DNA of 64,000 nt, from NCBI RefSeq assembly GCF_004962245.1, contig NZ_SUHQ01000015.1:1-64000 (forward strand). The letters run 5' to 3'. The position numbers were made by a program, and so were the translations under genes. This DNA comes from Mesorhizobium sp. (lineage in GTDB: Bacteria > Pseudomonadota > Alphaproteobacteria > Rhizobiales > Rhizobiaceae). Position 1 is the stretch's first letter. Each line of letters opens with the position of its first letter. The notes below the pieces were generated by a model. That model was not told the DNA's origin, did no database searches, and saw only the letters and a program-made list of their open reading frames with translations. This document shows positions 56,844-64,000 of the stretch, piece by piece.

Positions 56844-57049
56844 GCCGCATCTCCCAACGTTTTTCACGTCGCGCCTCTTCGGCGGGCGCTTCGGTGAGAA
56901 CCTAGCCGAAGTGGGCCCAACGTCAATGCGGAGCTTTTCCTTCTCTACCTTGCGGGTGAACAGTCGGTTGCGCGCCATTCAGAGGCTGCTCGACCGGGGC
57001 GCAGCCGGCATGTTCGCAGACAGCCTTCCCTTGGCCCTAGCCTAGCGCC

Positions 57050-57130
57050 CAAAGAAAAAGCCGACCTTGCGGTCGGCTATAGGTTGACGGGCCGAGGGGT
57101 TTGGGGGGACTTGGGGTGACCCGTCAACCC
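57050..57130 (-). ncRNA. Candidate small RNA with C-rich loop (GsrN-like)
   Basis: On the minus strand, a perfect 10-bp stem (GGTTGACGGG at 57129-57120 with CCCGTCAACC at 57091-57082) closes a 28-nt loop rich in C runs (CCCCAAGTCCCCCCAAACCCC is the pattern, spread over 57119-57092). A terminator follows at 57078-57051. An EcfG-like promoter ends 4 bp before the stem. The predicted RNA is about 80 nt. The layout matches GsrN of the alphaproteobacterial general stress response. The gap 56844-57209 holds no other gene. Confidence 0.65.
57051..57078 (-). terminator. Intrinsic terminator of the candidate sRNA
   Basis: On the minus strand AGCCGACC (57078-57071), GCAA loop, GGTCGGCT (57066-57059), then TTTTTCTTT: an 8-bp perfect stem with a T-run. 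It points toward the ligase gene, which starts 200 bp further on, so it ends an independent short transcript. Confidence 0.88.
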
Positions 57131-57133
57131 AAC

Positions 57134-57158
57134 AATGCCTGAACCCGATGATGGTTCC
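57134..57158 (-). promoter_or_regulatory. EcfG-like promoter for the candidate sRNA
   Basis: Minus strand: GGAAC (57158-57154), exactly 16 bp, CATT (57137-57134). The EcfG consensus is GGAAC-N16/17-CGTT, so only one base differs. The expected start is 57127-57130, right at the first stem. Confidence 0.55.
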
Positions 57159-57209
57159 ATGACTTTGCGGATTTATTTCAGGGGCAATTTATTTCAGCGG
57201 TAGATTTTC

Positions 57210-58112
57210 TCAGGCGGAGCGCTGCCTGGCCGCTTGCCAGTCGCGCCCGGCATGGGCGAACACCGCGCAGAGCACGATGACGCCGCCGATCATGCTGGCG
57301 GCCGGCGGGATCTCGGCCAGGAACAGGAAGGCGAACAGGATCGCGAACGGTACTTCAGCCGAGCCCAGCAGGCCGGATTCGGCGGCCGGGATGAGCCGTG
57401 CCCCCTCCGTCCACAGGATAGAGGCCAGCGCGAAGGACATCCCGAAAGCGACGAGCAGAACGGCGTCTCTGGCCGAGACCGCCAATGGGTCGGTGACGAA
57501 CCAGCCGAGCACGAACAAAAGAAACGCCGATACCGCGCCGGCCCACACCACAGGCGTATCGCGGAAAGAGCGCACCATGATCATGTAGAGCGCGGCGCCG
57601 ATCGTCATCAGCAGCGCCAGCCCGTCGCCGAGCAGATGGCCGGTGCCAAAGCCGGACCAGACCATGATCGCCACACCGCTGAGCGACACGGCGGCGGCGG
57701 CAAGCGTCTGCAGTCGGAAACGCTCACGGACCAGCATGAAGGCAAGCAGCGCGGTGACGAAGGGCGCGGTGGCGTAGATGATCGCGACATTGGCGACGAA
57801 GGTGAACTTGAACGCCGAGATGAAAGCGATGCTGGCGAGCGCGCCTTCGATCGCCAGCAGCCAGCCGCGCCAGCCGAGGCGCAGGCTTTCACGTCCGCCG
57901 GAGCGACGGCGCCGCCAAAGCACATAGAGCGTGATCAGGATCGAGCCGACGAAGCCACGCCAGCAGGTGATGGTCAGCGGGTCGGCATGGATCGACTTGG
58001 TCAACACGCCGGTGAGGCCGAAGACCGCCGCCGACGCCGAAACCAGGATAATGCCAAGGGTGCGCTCGGCAGCGGTGTCGATGGTGCCTGGCATGCTTAG
58101 GGATCCCGTCAT
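57210..58112 (-). CDS. EamA-family drug/metabolite transporter
   Basis: 300-residue inner-membrane protein with ten hydrophobic segments in two EamA repeats (TLGIILVSASAAVFGLTGVLTKSI; IIYATAPFVTALLAFMLVRERF; LLGSAEVPFAILFAFLFLAEIPP). The substrate is unknown; DMT members export amino acids, nucleosides or other metabolites. Start ATG 58112, alternative ATG 58094. A second DMT gene lies just upstream on the same strand, but they are not close paralogues. Confidence 0.87.
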   Translation of the reverse strand: MTGSLSMPGTIDTAAERTLGIILVSASAAVFGLTGVLTKSIHADPLTITCWRGFVGSILITLYVLWRRRRSGGRESLRLGWRGWLLAIEGALASIAFISAFKFTFVANVAIIYATAPFVTALLAFMLVRERFRLQTLAAAAVSLSGVAIMVWSGFGTGHLLGDGLALLMTIGAALYMIMVRSFRDTPVVWAGAVSAFLLFVLGWFVTDPLAVSARDAVLLVAFGMSFALASILWTEGARLIPAAESGLLGSAEVPFAILFAFLFLAEIPPAASMIGGVIVLCAVFAHAGRDWQAARQRSA

Positions 58113-58170
58113 GTCACCAGACTACGCTGCCTTGTCCTGACACCGTACTGTCAGCAGGGGTTGCCGCATC

Positions 58171-59058
58171 CTACAGCCGCTTGCGGAAATGCTCGTTGCC
58201 GATGATCAGCAGGCCAGCGGCGACGATCAGGGCGGCGCCGAGGAACACTTCGTGGCGCGGCACGTCGCCCCATATTGCGTAGCCGAGCGCGAAAGCCCAG
58301 ACCAGTGAGGTATATTCGAACGGTGCCACGATCGAGACCGGCGCACGTTTCATACCTTCGAAGAGCAGGTATTGCGCAACGCCGCCGAGCGCGCCGACAC
58401 TGATCAGAAGCAGCACCTGACCCCAGTCTGGCATCTGCCACAAAAGCAACGCCGGCAGCGCCGAAAAGATCAGGAAGTAGAAATTGTTGAGGATGAGCTG
58501 GACCATCGAACGCTCTGCCATCGCCATTTTGCGTAAAAGCACGATAGCGATGCCCCACAGCAAGGCGGCGGCCAATACCAGCAGCATCGGCATCGACAGG
58601 CCGAGACGGGCGGGGTCGCAGGCAACGAAGACGCCGGCAAAACCGATCAACACCGCCAGCCAGCGCAATATCGGCACTTTTTCGCCGAGCATGATCACCG
58701 AAAGCACGGTGACGATGATCGGGGCTGCGTAATAGATGGTGGTGAGTTCGGCCAGCTGCAGATATCGGGCGGCATTATAGTAGCAGAGCCACGCCGCCAG
58801 CGTGAAGGCGCTGCGCACGAACATCGGCCCGACGATGGGCGAGCGCGCAGTATCCGCAAACAGGCGACGTCCGCCGATCGCCGCGCATGCGACCAGGATG
58901 GTCATGCTGCGGAAGAACATGATCTGCCAGACCGTCATGCTGGCGACCAGGAGCTTGATCGAGGCATCCTGCGCGGAAAACAGGAAATAGGCGGCACCCG
59001 TGAACAGAATGCCGGCGAGAACCCGTTCGCGGGTTTCCAGGATGGCGATATCGGCCAT
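58171..59058 (-). CDS. EamA-family drug/metabolite transporter
   Basis: 295 residues from ATG 59058 (MADIAILETRERVLAGILF); an ATG at 59103 would add 15 residues. Ten membrane segments in two EamA repeats: ILFTGAAYFLFSAQDASIKLL, TTIYYAAPIIVTVLSVIMLGEKVP and APFEYTSLVWAFALGYAIWGDVP. This RhtA/YedA-like arrangement gives no substrate. It lies 58 bp upstream of the other DMT gene on the same strand, likely cotranscribed. Confidence 0.87.
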   Translation of the reverse strand: MADIAILETRERVLAGILFTGAAYFLFSAQDASIKLLVASMTVWQIMFFRSMTILVACAAIGGRRLFADTARSPIVGPMFVRSAFTLAAWLCYYNAARYLQLAELTTIYYAAPIIVTVLSVIMLGEKVPILRWLAVLIGFAGVFVACDPARLGLSMPMLLVLAAALLWGIAIVLLRKMAMAERSMVQLILNNFYFLIFSALPALLLWQMPDWGQVLLLISVGALGGVAQYLLFEGMKRAPVSIVAPFEYTSLVWAFALGYAIWGDVPRHEVFLGAALIVAAGLLIIGNEHFRKRL

Positions 59059-59290
59059 GGTTGATCCGGCGGCTGTCGCGAGGAAGAGCGGGAAGCCTGC
59101 CAATCAAGCCGCCACGTATAAGCATACGGGTGAAACCTTGCGCGGCGCTGCGCCAGCGGAGAGCTTGCGTTGGGGCAGGGCTGGCGGCATCGACACGACG
59201 TAACCATCCGTATCGCACGCTTCCTTCCCTGTTGACTCGGCCCCTTGGGCAGCCCCGATAGAAGGGCGGTCAATAGCAACAAGGTGATTC

Positions 59291-60326
59291 ATGAGCTCTT
59301 CCGCCCAGTTCCTGAACGCTTCCGAAGCCGCTTGCCGGCTCGGGGTGTCGGCCAAAGCCCTGCGGCTCTATGAGCAGCGTGGCCTGATCGCTCCAATCCG
59401 GACCGCGGCCGGATGGCGGGCCTACGGTCCTGTCGAGATGAGTCGCGCCGCCGAGATCGCGGCCCTGCGCGCGCTTGGCTTCAGCCTCGCCCAGGTGGCG
59501 CGGGTGTTGGAGGGCGACTCGCGGGGCTTGGAGCCGATCTTGGCCGCGCACCAGGTAGCACTCGAAGACCGGCTGCGCCAGCTTGTCGGCACTATAGAGA
59601 AGATCGGTAGCCTACGGGATGATCTCGTTCGAGGCGAGGCGCCAACCGCTGGGGAACTGGCGCGCCTGATGGCGCCAGACGTCAGGCTCAGCGTCGCTTT
59701 CGACCTGCCCTGGCCGTGGGGCGGCGAGCGCTTCGAACTGGGACATATCCGACCGCTGAACTACATCATCGGTCCGCTAGGCAGTGGCAAGACCCGACTG
59801 GCGTAGCGCCTGGCCGAGACCCTGCCCAACACCGCCTTCCTTGGCTTGGACCGACTGACGGATGGCGGCGCGACGGCCCTGGCTCTCTTGGACGCCGACC
59901 CAGCTCTCAGGTCGCGGGTCGATCAGACGCTGGCCTGGCTCGCTGAGGACGGCGCTACGGTATCGGATGCACTGATCGCCCTGCTTGCCGGACTGGAGGT
60001 CGAAGGCCCGGCGATGCTGGTCGTCGACATGATCGAACGGGGACTGGATCAGGCCTCTCAAGAGGCACTGATTGCCCATCTGCGCCGCCGTGGGCCTGGT
60101 GGTCGACCACTTTTTCTGCTCACACGCTCCTGCGCGATACTGGACCTGGCGGCCGTTGGCACCGACGAAGCGATCATCCTCTGCCCCGCCAATCACAGCC
60201 CCCCTAACGCATGTCGCCCCTTACCCCGGCTCGCCCGGCTACGAGGCCGTCGCTACCTGCCTGGCCTCACCCGAGGTACGGGCTCGGACGGACGGCGTCA
60301 TTGCCTGGCGGCCCCAGGTCGCATGA
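59291..60326 (+). pseudogene. MerR-family regulator fused to a P-loop ATPase, broken
   Basis: The first part is an intact MerR helix-turn-helix (FLNASEAACRLGVSAKALRLYEQRGLI) and coiled coil, then a P-loop in NYIIGPLGSGKTRLA. Right after it an amber TAG (59804-59806) interrupts the frame, which continues in the same frame (RLAETLPNTAFLGLDRLTDGG). Near 60206 one extra A shifts the frame, and the true C-terminus (VAPYPGSPGYEAVATCLASPEV) lies in the other frame up to TGA 60324. With both repaired it is about 345 residues. CAG to TAG would explain the stop. It is probably non-functional unless the sequence has errors. Confidence 0.8.
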
Positions 60327-60400
60327 ACAGGTACTCTGTCAAATGACGCAGCCATGTCTGGCCGCTTGTCACTCTGATCCAAATGTCGTGAAATCGAAGT

Positions 60401-60504
60401 CTAGAGCGTCGGACCCAAAAGTGGGTACCGGTTTTGGAAAATCCGATGCTCAAACAAGAAGATGGAGCGGCAGTACGCTTCGACTTGAAAGCCCGCCGCT
60501 CTAG
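60401..60504. repeat. Dispersed palindromic repeat (CTAGAGCG family)
   Basis: CTAGAGCG (60401-60408) and CGCTCTAG (60497-60504) bound 104 bp. Inside are AAAAGTGGGTACCGGTTTTGG and a GTCGGA/TCCGAT inverted pair. It shares its core with the GACCATGATC copies. It lies between two pseudogenes. The remaining sequence of 60327-60566 shows no gene. Confidence 0.75.
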
Positions 60505-60566
60505 GTCGTACCGGTTCCATCGAGTGTCGCGACGGGCGAATGAAATGACTGTCGAGGAGGGCGGAC

Positions 60567-61072
60567 ATGGACGCCACCGGACTGAAGGCCATGCAGGCTC
60601 CGCTCAAGGAGGCCTATCGCGATGACGCATCGAGCGCGCTGGTCACGCTCAGGGCCAGAGGCTCGATCGACGATCAGTCGATCGCCTGCAAGGTGGAGAC
60701 GGGCAGGGCACTGGCCGTTGCCGGTCTCCATCCGGCTACCGGCGGCTCCGGGCTCGAATTGTGCTCGGGCGACATGCTGCCGGAGGCGCTGGTCGCTTGC
60801 GCCGGCGTAACGCTGAAGGCGGTGGCGACGGCGCTGGAGTTCAAGCTCGGCGCCGCGACGGTGGGGCCGAAGGTGATCTCGATTTTCGCGGCACTTTAGG
60901 TGTGGCAAGAGATGCGCCGGTCGGCTTCCGCGCCATCCGGTTGAATTTCAGCCTCGACAGCGACGAGCCACATGAGCGCATCGACACGCTGCTCAAACTG
61001 ACCGAACGCTACTGCGTGGTGTTCCAGACCATCACTGCCAGGCCGGAACTGACGGTGAGCGCGCAGCGCTGA
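60567..61072 (+). pseudogene. OsmC-family protein, frameshifted
   Basis: A strong GAGGAGGG precedes ATG 60567. The first 98 codons or so are an OsmC fold (LVTLRARGSIDDQSIACKVE; CSGDMLPEALVACAGVTLKAVA with the peroxidatic Cys). Around 60861-60868 a base seems missing: the frame goes to a false stop at 60899, while the true C-terminus (EGDLDFRGTLGVARDAPVGFR, then ERYCVVFQTI with the second Cys) continues in another frame to TGA 61070. Repaired length would be about 169 residues. The family detoxifies organic hydroperoxides. Confidence 0.78.
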
Positions 61073-61086
61073 AAACGCGCCGCCAG

Positions 61087-61293
61087 CTACTCGCTTTCGC
61101 CCTCGTCGGCGAAGGGTGAGGCGCTCGGCACGCACTGCACCCCCCAGCCGGCCGGCGTCGGCTGCTTCTGGTATTCGGTGACGGCGAAGGTGCACTGTTC
61201 GCGGGTGTCGAACGTGCTGGGCAGCACCACCATGCCGCCTTGCGGGCCGGCGACTACCAGATACCAGACCAACGCTACGCTCGAAGCCGCCAT
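61087..61293 (-). CDS. Small conserved exported-like protein
   Basis: 68-residue protein from ATG 61293 with GAGGAAA upstream. A hydrophobic start (SSVALVWYLVVAGP) leads into MVVLPSTFDTREQC and ending WGVQCVPSAS, two cysteines that could pair in the periplasm. I recall similar short proteins in Rhizobiales but no function. An extension to 61323 is not needed. Confidence 0.6.
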   Translation of the reverse strand: MAASSVALVWYLVVAGPQGGMVVLPSTFDTREQCTFAVTEYQKQPTPAGWGVQCVPSASPFADEGESE

Positions 61294-61405
61294 GGGAATT
61301 TCCTCAGCTGTTGTGGGAATCAAGCAATCCTATCAACTGCGGGCAATCGACGAAAGCGTCCGCCGGACGCGGCCGTGGGATTGCAGCCGCGTAATGGTCG
61401 ACGGC

Positions 61406-62035
61406 TCAGTTCACGGCAAAGCAGTAGAACAGGCCGTCGCCGCCGGTGCTCTTCAGCGCCTCCTGGCTGCAGCCGCCGCGTGAAGCGTGCGAGGAATTCC
61501 ACGATTTGGCGGCCGCCGAATCGTCGAGACCGGTGCGGTCGTGATGGCCGGTCATCGCCGCACCTTCGGCTCCGCTGAGCGTCCAGTCGCCGCAGGTCTG
61601 GTCGGCTATTTTCGTGCCGTCGGGCGTGGATCCCGTCAGCACGTCGTGCCGGTTGGGCTTGTCGCCGCGGCCGTTGACCATTTCACCCTTTTCGTCGAGC
61701 GCCGTCTGCTTGGTGATGGCGTTGGCGTCGCTATGCAGCGAAGCGACATCGTCGGCGATCTTGACTCCCTTGGCGTTGAACCACGGTCCCTTGCCGATGC
61801 GATCGCGCGCATCGGTGTCGCTGGTCGAGAGATAGGCGTGCCATGTCTTGCCGGTAACGCCGGCGGCTTCAGCCAGTGACCCGCAATGCGCATCGGCGCC
61901 CGCGAGGCCGCCGAGATCGGCACCCTTGCCAGAACCGACGCTGGTGACGAAGAAGCTCATTGTCGCATCCTGTGAGGATGCGACGCCGATGGCTGCTAGC
62001 GATGCAGCGGCGGTGACGAGAAGCAGTCTGCGCAT
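61406..62035 (-). CDS. Exported lectin-like (endostatin-fold) protein
   Basis: 209-residue secreted protein. ATG 62035 with GGAGGA upstream begins the signal peptide MRRLLLVTAAASLAAIGVAS. The mature domain has AGADAHCGSLAEAAG, TWHAYLSTSDTDARDRIGKGPWFNAKGV and CGDWTLSGAEGAAMTGHHDRTG, and ends RGGCSQEALKSTGGDGLFYCFAVN. Conserved Cys and Trp suggest disulfides, and the pattern matches proteins usually annotated as lectins with an endostatin-like fold. Ligand unknown. Confidence 0.78.
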   Translation of the reverse strand: MRRLLLVTAAASLAAIGVASSQDATMSFFVTSVGSGKGADLGGLAGADAHCGSLAEAAGVTGKTWHAYLSTSDTDARDRIGKGPWFNAKGVKIADDVASLHSDANAITKQTALDEKGEMVNGRGDKPNRHDVLTGSTPDGTKIADQTCGDWTLSGAEGAAMTGHHDRTGLDDSAAAKSWNSSHASRGGCSQEALKSTGGDGLFYCFAVN

Positions 62036-62116
62036 GGTGGTCCTCCGTTTGCGGATATTTGGCATTCCAACAACGTCGGTGGCGGCGCAATTCTTCCGCC
62101 AAAATGCGCGGTGCGT

Positions 62117-62863
62117 CTACTCCGGCTGCCGGTAGGCGACAAAGCGGTTGTGCTTGGCCTGGAAGATCAGGCCGGTTTCCTTGAGCGCGGGGCTGGCCAG
62201 TGGCACGATGCGTTTGGCGATCTCTGAGGGATGCGGCAGCGTTTCCGGATCCTCGCCGGGCACGGCCTGCGCCCGCATGGCGGTGCGGGTGGCGCCGGGG
62301 TCGGCGGCATTGACCCTGAGGGCCAAGTTTTCCGTCTCATGCGCCCAGGAACGCATCATGGTCTCGACCGCCGCCTTCGACGCGGCATAGGGCGCCCAGA
62401 AGGCCCGCGCCGAATGGGCGGCGTTGGAGGAAAGCACGATGGCGCGGCCGGCGTCGGAGAGCCTGAGCAGCGGGTCGACCGAGCGGATCAGCCGCCATAT
62501 CGCGGTGACGTTGATGGTCATCACCTTTTCGAAGGTCTTGGCCTCGACATGGCCGATCGGCGAGATGACGCCGAGCACCCCGGCATTGGCAACCAGGATG
62601 TCGAGCTTGCCCCAACGCTCGTGGATGGCGCCGCCCAGCCGGTCGATGCCGGCCATGTCGGCGAGGTCGAGCGGCACCAGTGTGGCCTGTCCGCCCGCCG
62701 CCTTGATCTCGTCGTCGAGTTCCTCCAGCCCGCCGACGGTGCGCGCGACCGCAATGACATGAGCGCCGGCGGCAGCCAGCTCCTTGGCGATGAAATAGCC
62801 GATGCCGCGCGAGGCGCCGGTGACGACCGCGACGCGGCCGGAGAGGTCGAGGGCAGGGGTCAT
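62117..62863 (-). CDS. Short-chain dehydrogenase/reductase
   Basis: 248-residue NAD(P)-dependent oxidoreductase. TGASRGIG at 14-21 binds cofactor, NAGVLG follows, and the catalytic Ser (LSSNAAHSA) and YxxxK (PYAASKAAV) are in place. The C-terminal region lacks special features, and the substrate is unknown. A SDR gene just downstream of purF is the usual order in Mesorhizobium and relatives (recalled), here separated by a small hypothetical gene. Confidence 0.92.
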   Translation of the reverse strand: MTPALDLSGRVAVVTGASRGIGYFIAKELAAAGAHVIAVARTVGGLEELDDEIKAAGGQATLVPLDLADMAGIDRLGGAIHERWGKLDILVANAGVLGVISPIGHVEAKTFEKVMTINVTAIWRLIRSVDPLLRLSDAGRAIVLSSNAAHSARAFWAPYAASKAAVETMMRSWAHETENLALRVNAADPGATRTAMRAQAVPGEDPETLPHPSEIAKRIVPLASPALKETGLIFQAKHNRFVAYRQPE

Positions 62864-62892
62864 GAGGGCTCGGCTGCTCTAAAAATCAAAGA

Positions 62893-63162
62893 TTAAGGTG
62901 ACCAGCCACTGTCATAGCCGGTCGGAAACCAGATTCCACGGCGCAGATGGTGACCAATGTTCGGCCTGACATGGTTCTGATCCAGGGCATCCAGATCGGG
63001 GATGATCCTGATTCTGAACGAGGCCGGAAATTCCTCGTACGGAAATAGTCGGCTACTTGCGACGCCAACCGCGTCAATCTCGTCCTCTGCGGTAATGCCA
63101 ACGCCCATCGGGAAATCGCGGCAGCGTTCGTCCTCAAAATCCAGCCAGAACAATTTCAGCAT
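62893..63162 (-). CDS. Small hypothetical protein
   Basis: 89-residue protein (MLKLFWLDFEDERCRDFPMGVGITAEDEIDAV split as DFEDERCRDFPMGVGITAED and later HHLRRGIWFPTGYDSGW). Acidic first half, aromatic C-terminus, no signal peptide. It lies between purF and the SDR gene where the two are usually adjacent, and its GC is lower than its neighbours', so it may be a later arrival. I do not recognise the family. Confidence 0.6.
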   Translation of the reverse strand: MLKLFWLDFEDERCRDFPMGVGITAEDEIDAVGVASSRLFPYEEFPASFRIRIIPDLDALDQNHVRPNIGHHLRRGIWFPTGYDSGWSP

Positions 63163-63174
63163 CGAAGCACGGCA

Positions 63175-64000
63175 TCAAGACCCGCCCGCCGCCAAGAGCG
63201 ACAGCGTGCGCACATTGTCGGAGCCTTCGAAGTCGGCAAGCCGGGTCGGGTATTGCCCGGTGAAGCAGGCGTCGCAGAATTGCGGCTGCTCATTGTCGCG
63301 GCCGGCCTCGCCGACGGCGCGGTAGAGGCCGTCGATCGAGAGAAAACCAAGCGAATCGACGCGGATGAATTCGGCCATCTCCTCCACCGACATGCGCGAC
63401 GCGAGCAGCTTCGACTTCTCCGGCGTGTCGACGCCATAGAAACAGGAAGCACGCGTCGGCGGCGAGGCAATGCGCATGTGCACTTCCTTGGCGCCGGCAT
63501 CGCGCACCATCTGCACGATCTTCTGGCTGGTGGTGCCGCGCACGATCGAATCGTCGACCAGCACGACGCGCTTGCCTTCGATCATGCGGCGGTTGGCGTT
63601 GTGCTTGAGCTTGACACCCATATGACGGATCGAATCGCCAGGCTGGATGAAGGTGCGGCCGACATAGTGATTGCGGATGATGCCGAGCTCGAACGGGATG
63701 CTCGCGGCCTGCGAAAAGCCGATCGCCGCCGGGGTGCCGCTGTCCGGCACCGGCACGACGATATCGGCCTCGACCGGGCTTTCGAGCGCCAGCTCGGCGC
63801 CGATGCGCTTGCGAACCTCGTAGACGTTGCGGCCTTCGACCGACGAATCAGGACGCGCGAAATAAACATACTCGAAGATGCAGAAGCGGGTTTTCTGCGG
63901 CTCGAAGGGAAACAGGCTCTCGATGCCCTTGGTGGTAACCACGACCATCTCGCCGGGCTTCAGGTCGCGCACGAAACGCGCACCGATGATGTCGAGCGCG
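63175..64000 (-). CDS. purF: Amidophosphoribosyltransferase, 5' end outside window
   Basis: First step of purine synthesis: PRPP plus glutamine to phosphoribosylamine. Only the C-terminal 275 residues or so are inside; the N-terminal glutaminase domain lies beyond base 64000. VVPVPDSGTPAAIGFSQ, the PRPP motif VVLVDDSIVRGTTSQ and MRIASPPTRASCFYGVDTP are present, as is the C-terminal GEAGRDNEQPQFCDACFTG region. The frame stays open to the window edge. Confidence 0.96.
   Translation of the reverse strand, partial: ALDIIGARFVRDLKPGEMVVVTTKGIESLFPFEPQKTRFCIFEYVYFARPDSSVEGRNVYEVRKRIGAELALESPVEADIVVPVPDSGTPAAIGFSQAASIPFELGIIRNHYVGRTFIQPGDSIRHMGVKLKHNANRRMIEGKRVVLVDDSIVRGTTSQKIVQMVRDAGAKEVHMRIASPPTRASCFYGVDTPEKSKLLASRMSVEEMAEFIRVDSLGFLSIDGLYRAVGEAGRDNEQPQFCDACFTGQYPTRLADFEGSDNVRTLSLLAAGGS

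Overview
The window reads as ordinary chromosome of a GC-rich alphaproteobacterium of the Rhizobiales, most likely Mesorhizobium or a close relative (inference). The evidence is the conserved block rpoZ-rsh-pyrE-acpS-lepB-rnc-era-recO, a Rhizobiales porin, a psd-pssA phospholipid pair, several proteins I know only from Rhizobiales, and dispersed palindromic repeats of the kind that litter Mesorhizobium intergenic regions. No rRNA, tRNA, CRISPR array, complete insertion sequence or prophage was found. One orphan tyrosine recombinase lies near the left edge.

Left third (1-23 kb): the 3' part of a porin, the recombinase, an alpha/beta hydrolase and a lytic transglycosylase. Then comes housekeeping: dapA, smpB, a GH25 muramidase, a family 5 uracil-DNA glycosylase, a NYN-domain protein, rpoZ, the bifunctional (p)ppGpp enzyme rsh, pyrE, a VOC protein, acpS, lepB, rnc, era, an APH-like kinase, recO, a thioesterase and a very large DUF2339 membrane protein. 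Dispersed repeats sit at the ends of rsh and rnc, and supply the last codons of rnc.

Middle (22-45 kb): an ECF sigma/anti-sigma pair with a plausible autoregulatory promoter, and a two-gene cassette (GNAT-C39-like peptidase fusion plus RimK-like ATP-grasp ligase) that looks like a peptide-tagging or small-peptide system. These are followed by a LysR/desaturase divergent pair, a PAS-PAS-GGDEF-EAL protein, an HD hydrolase, ygfZ, a dihydroorotase homologue with an altered metal motif, Rhizobiales-specific exported or small proteins, a Nudix hydrolase and a SRAP DNA-protein crosslink protein. A tightly overlapped operon cysS-VOC-GFA-GFA-pip-cimA comes next, then rarD and a CorA/ZntB-type channel.

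Right third (45-64 kb): a LOG-family protein, a LysM/Ig-like envelope protein, an ArsR repressor whose operator spans its own start codon and which precedes an Atm1-type exporter, an ABM protein, an SMP-30 lactonase, a DUF4375 protein, psd-pssA, and an acyltransferase/acyl-AMP ligase. Upstream of that ligase is a candidate 80-nt sRNA with a C-rich loop, its own terminator and an EcfG-like promoter, resembling GsrN-type general-stress sRNAs. Two DMT exporters follow, then a decayed patch with two pseudogenes (MerR-ATPase and OsmC), several small or exported proteins, an SDR, and the 3' part of purF at the right edge.

The best candidates for something new are the sRNA at 57050-57130, the GNAT-C39/RimK cassette at 23886-26464, and the ArsR operator that overlaps the start codon at 47324-47354.
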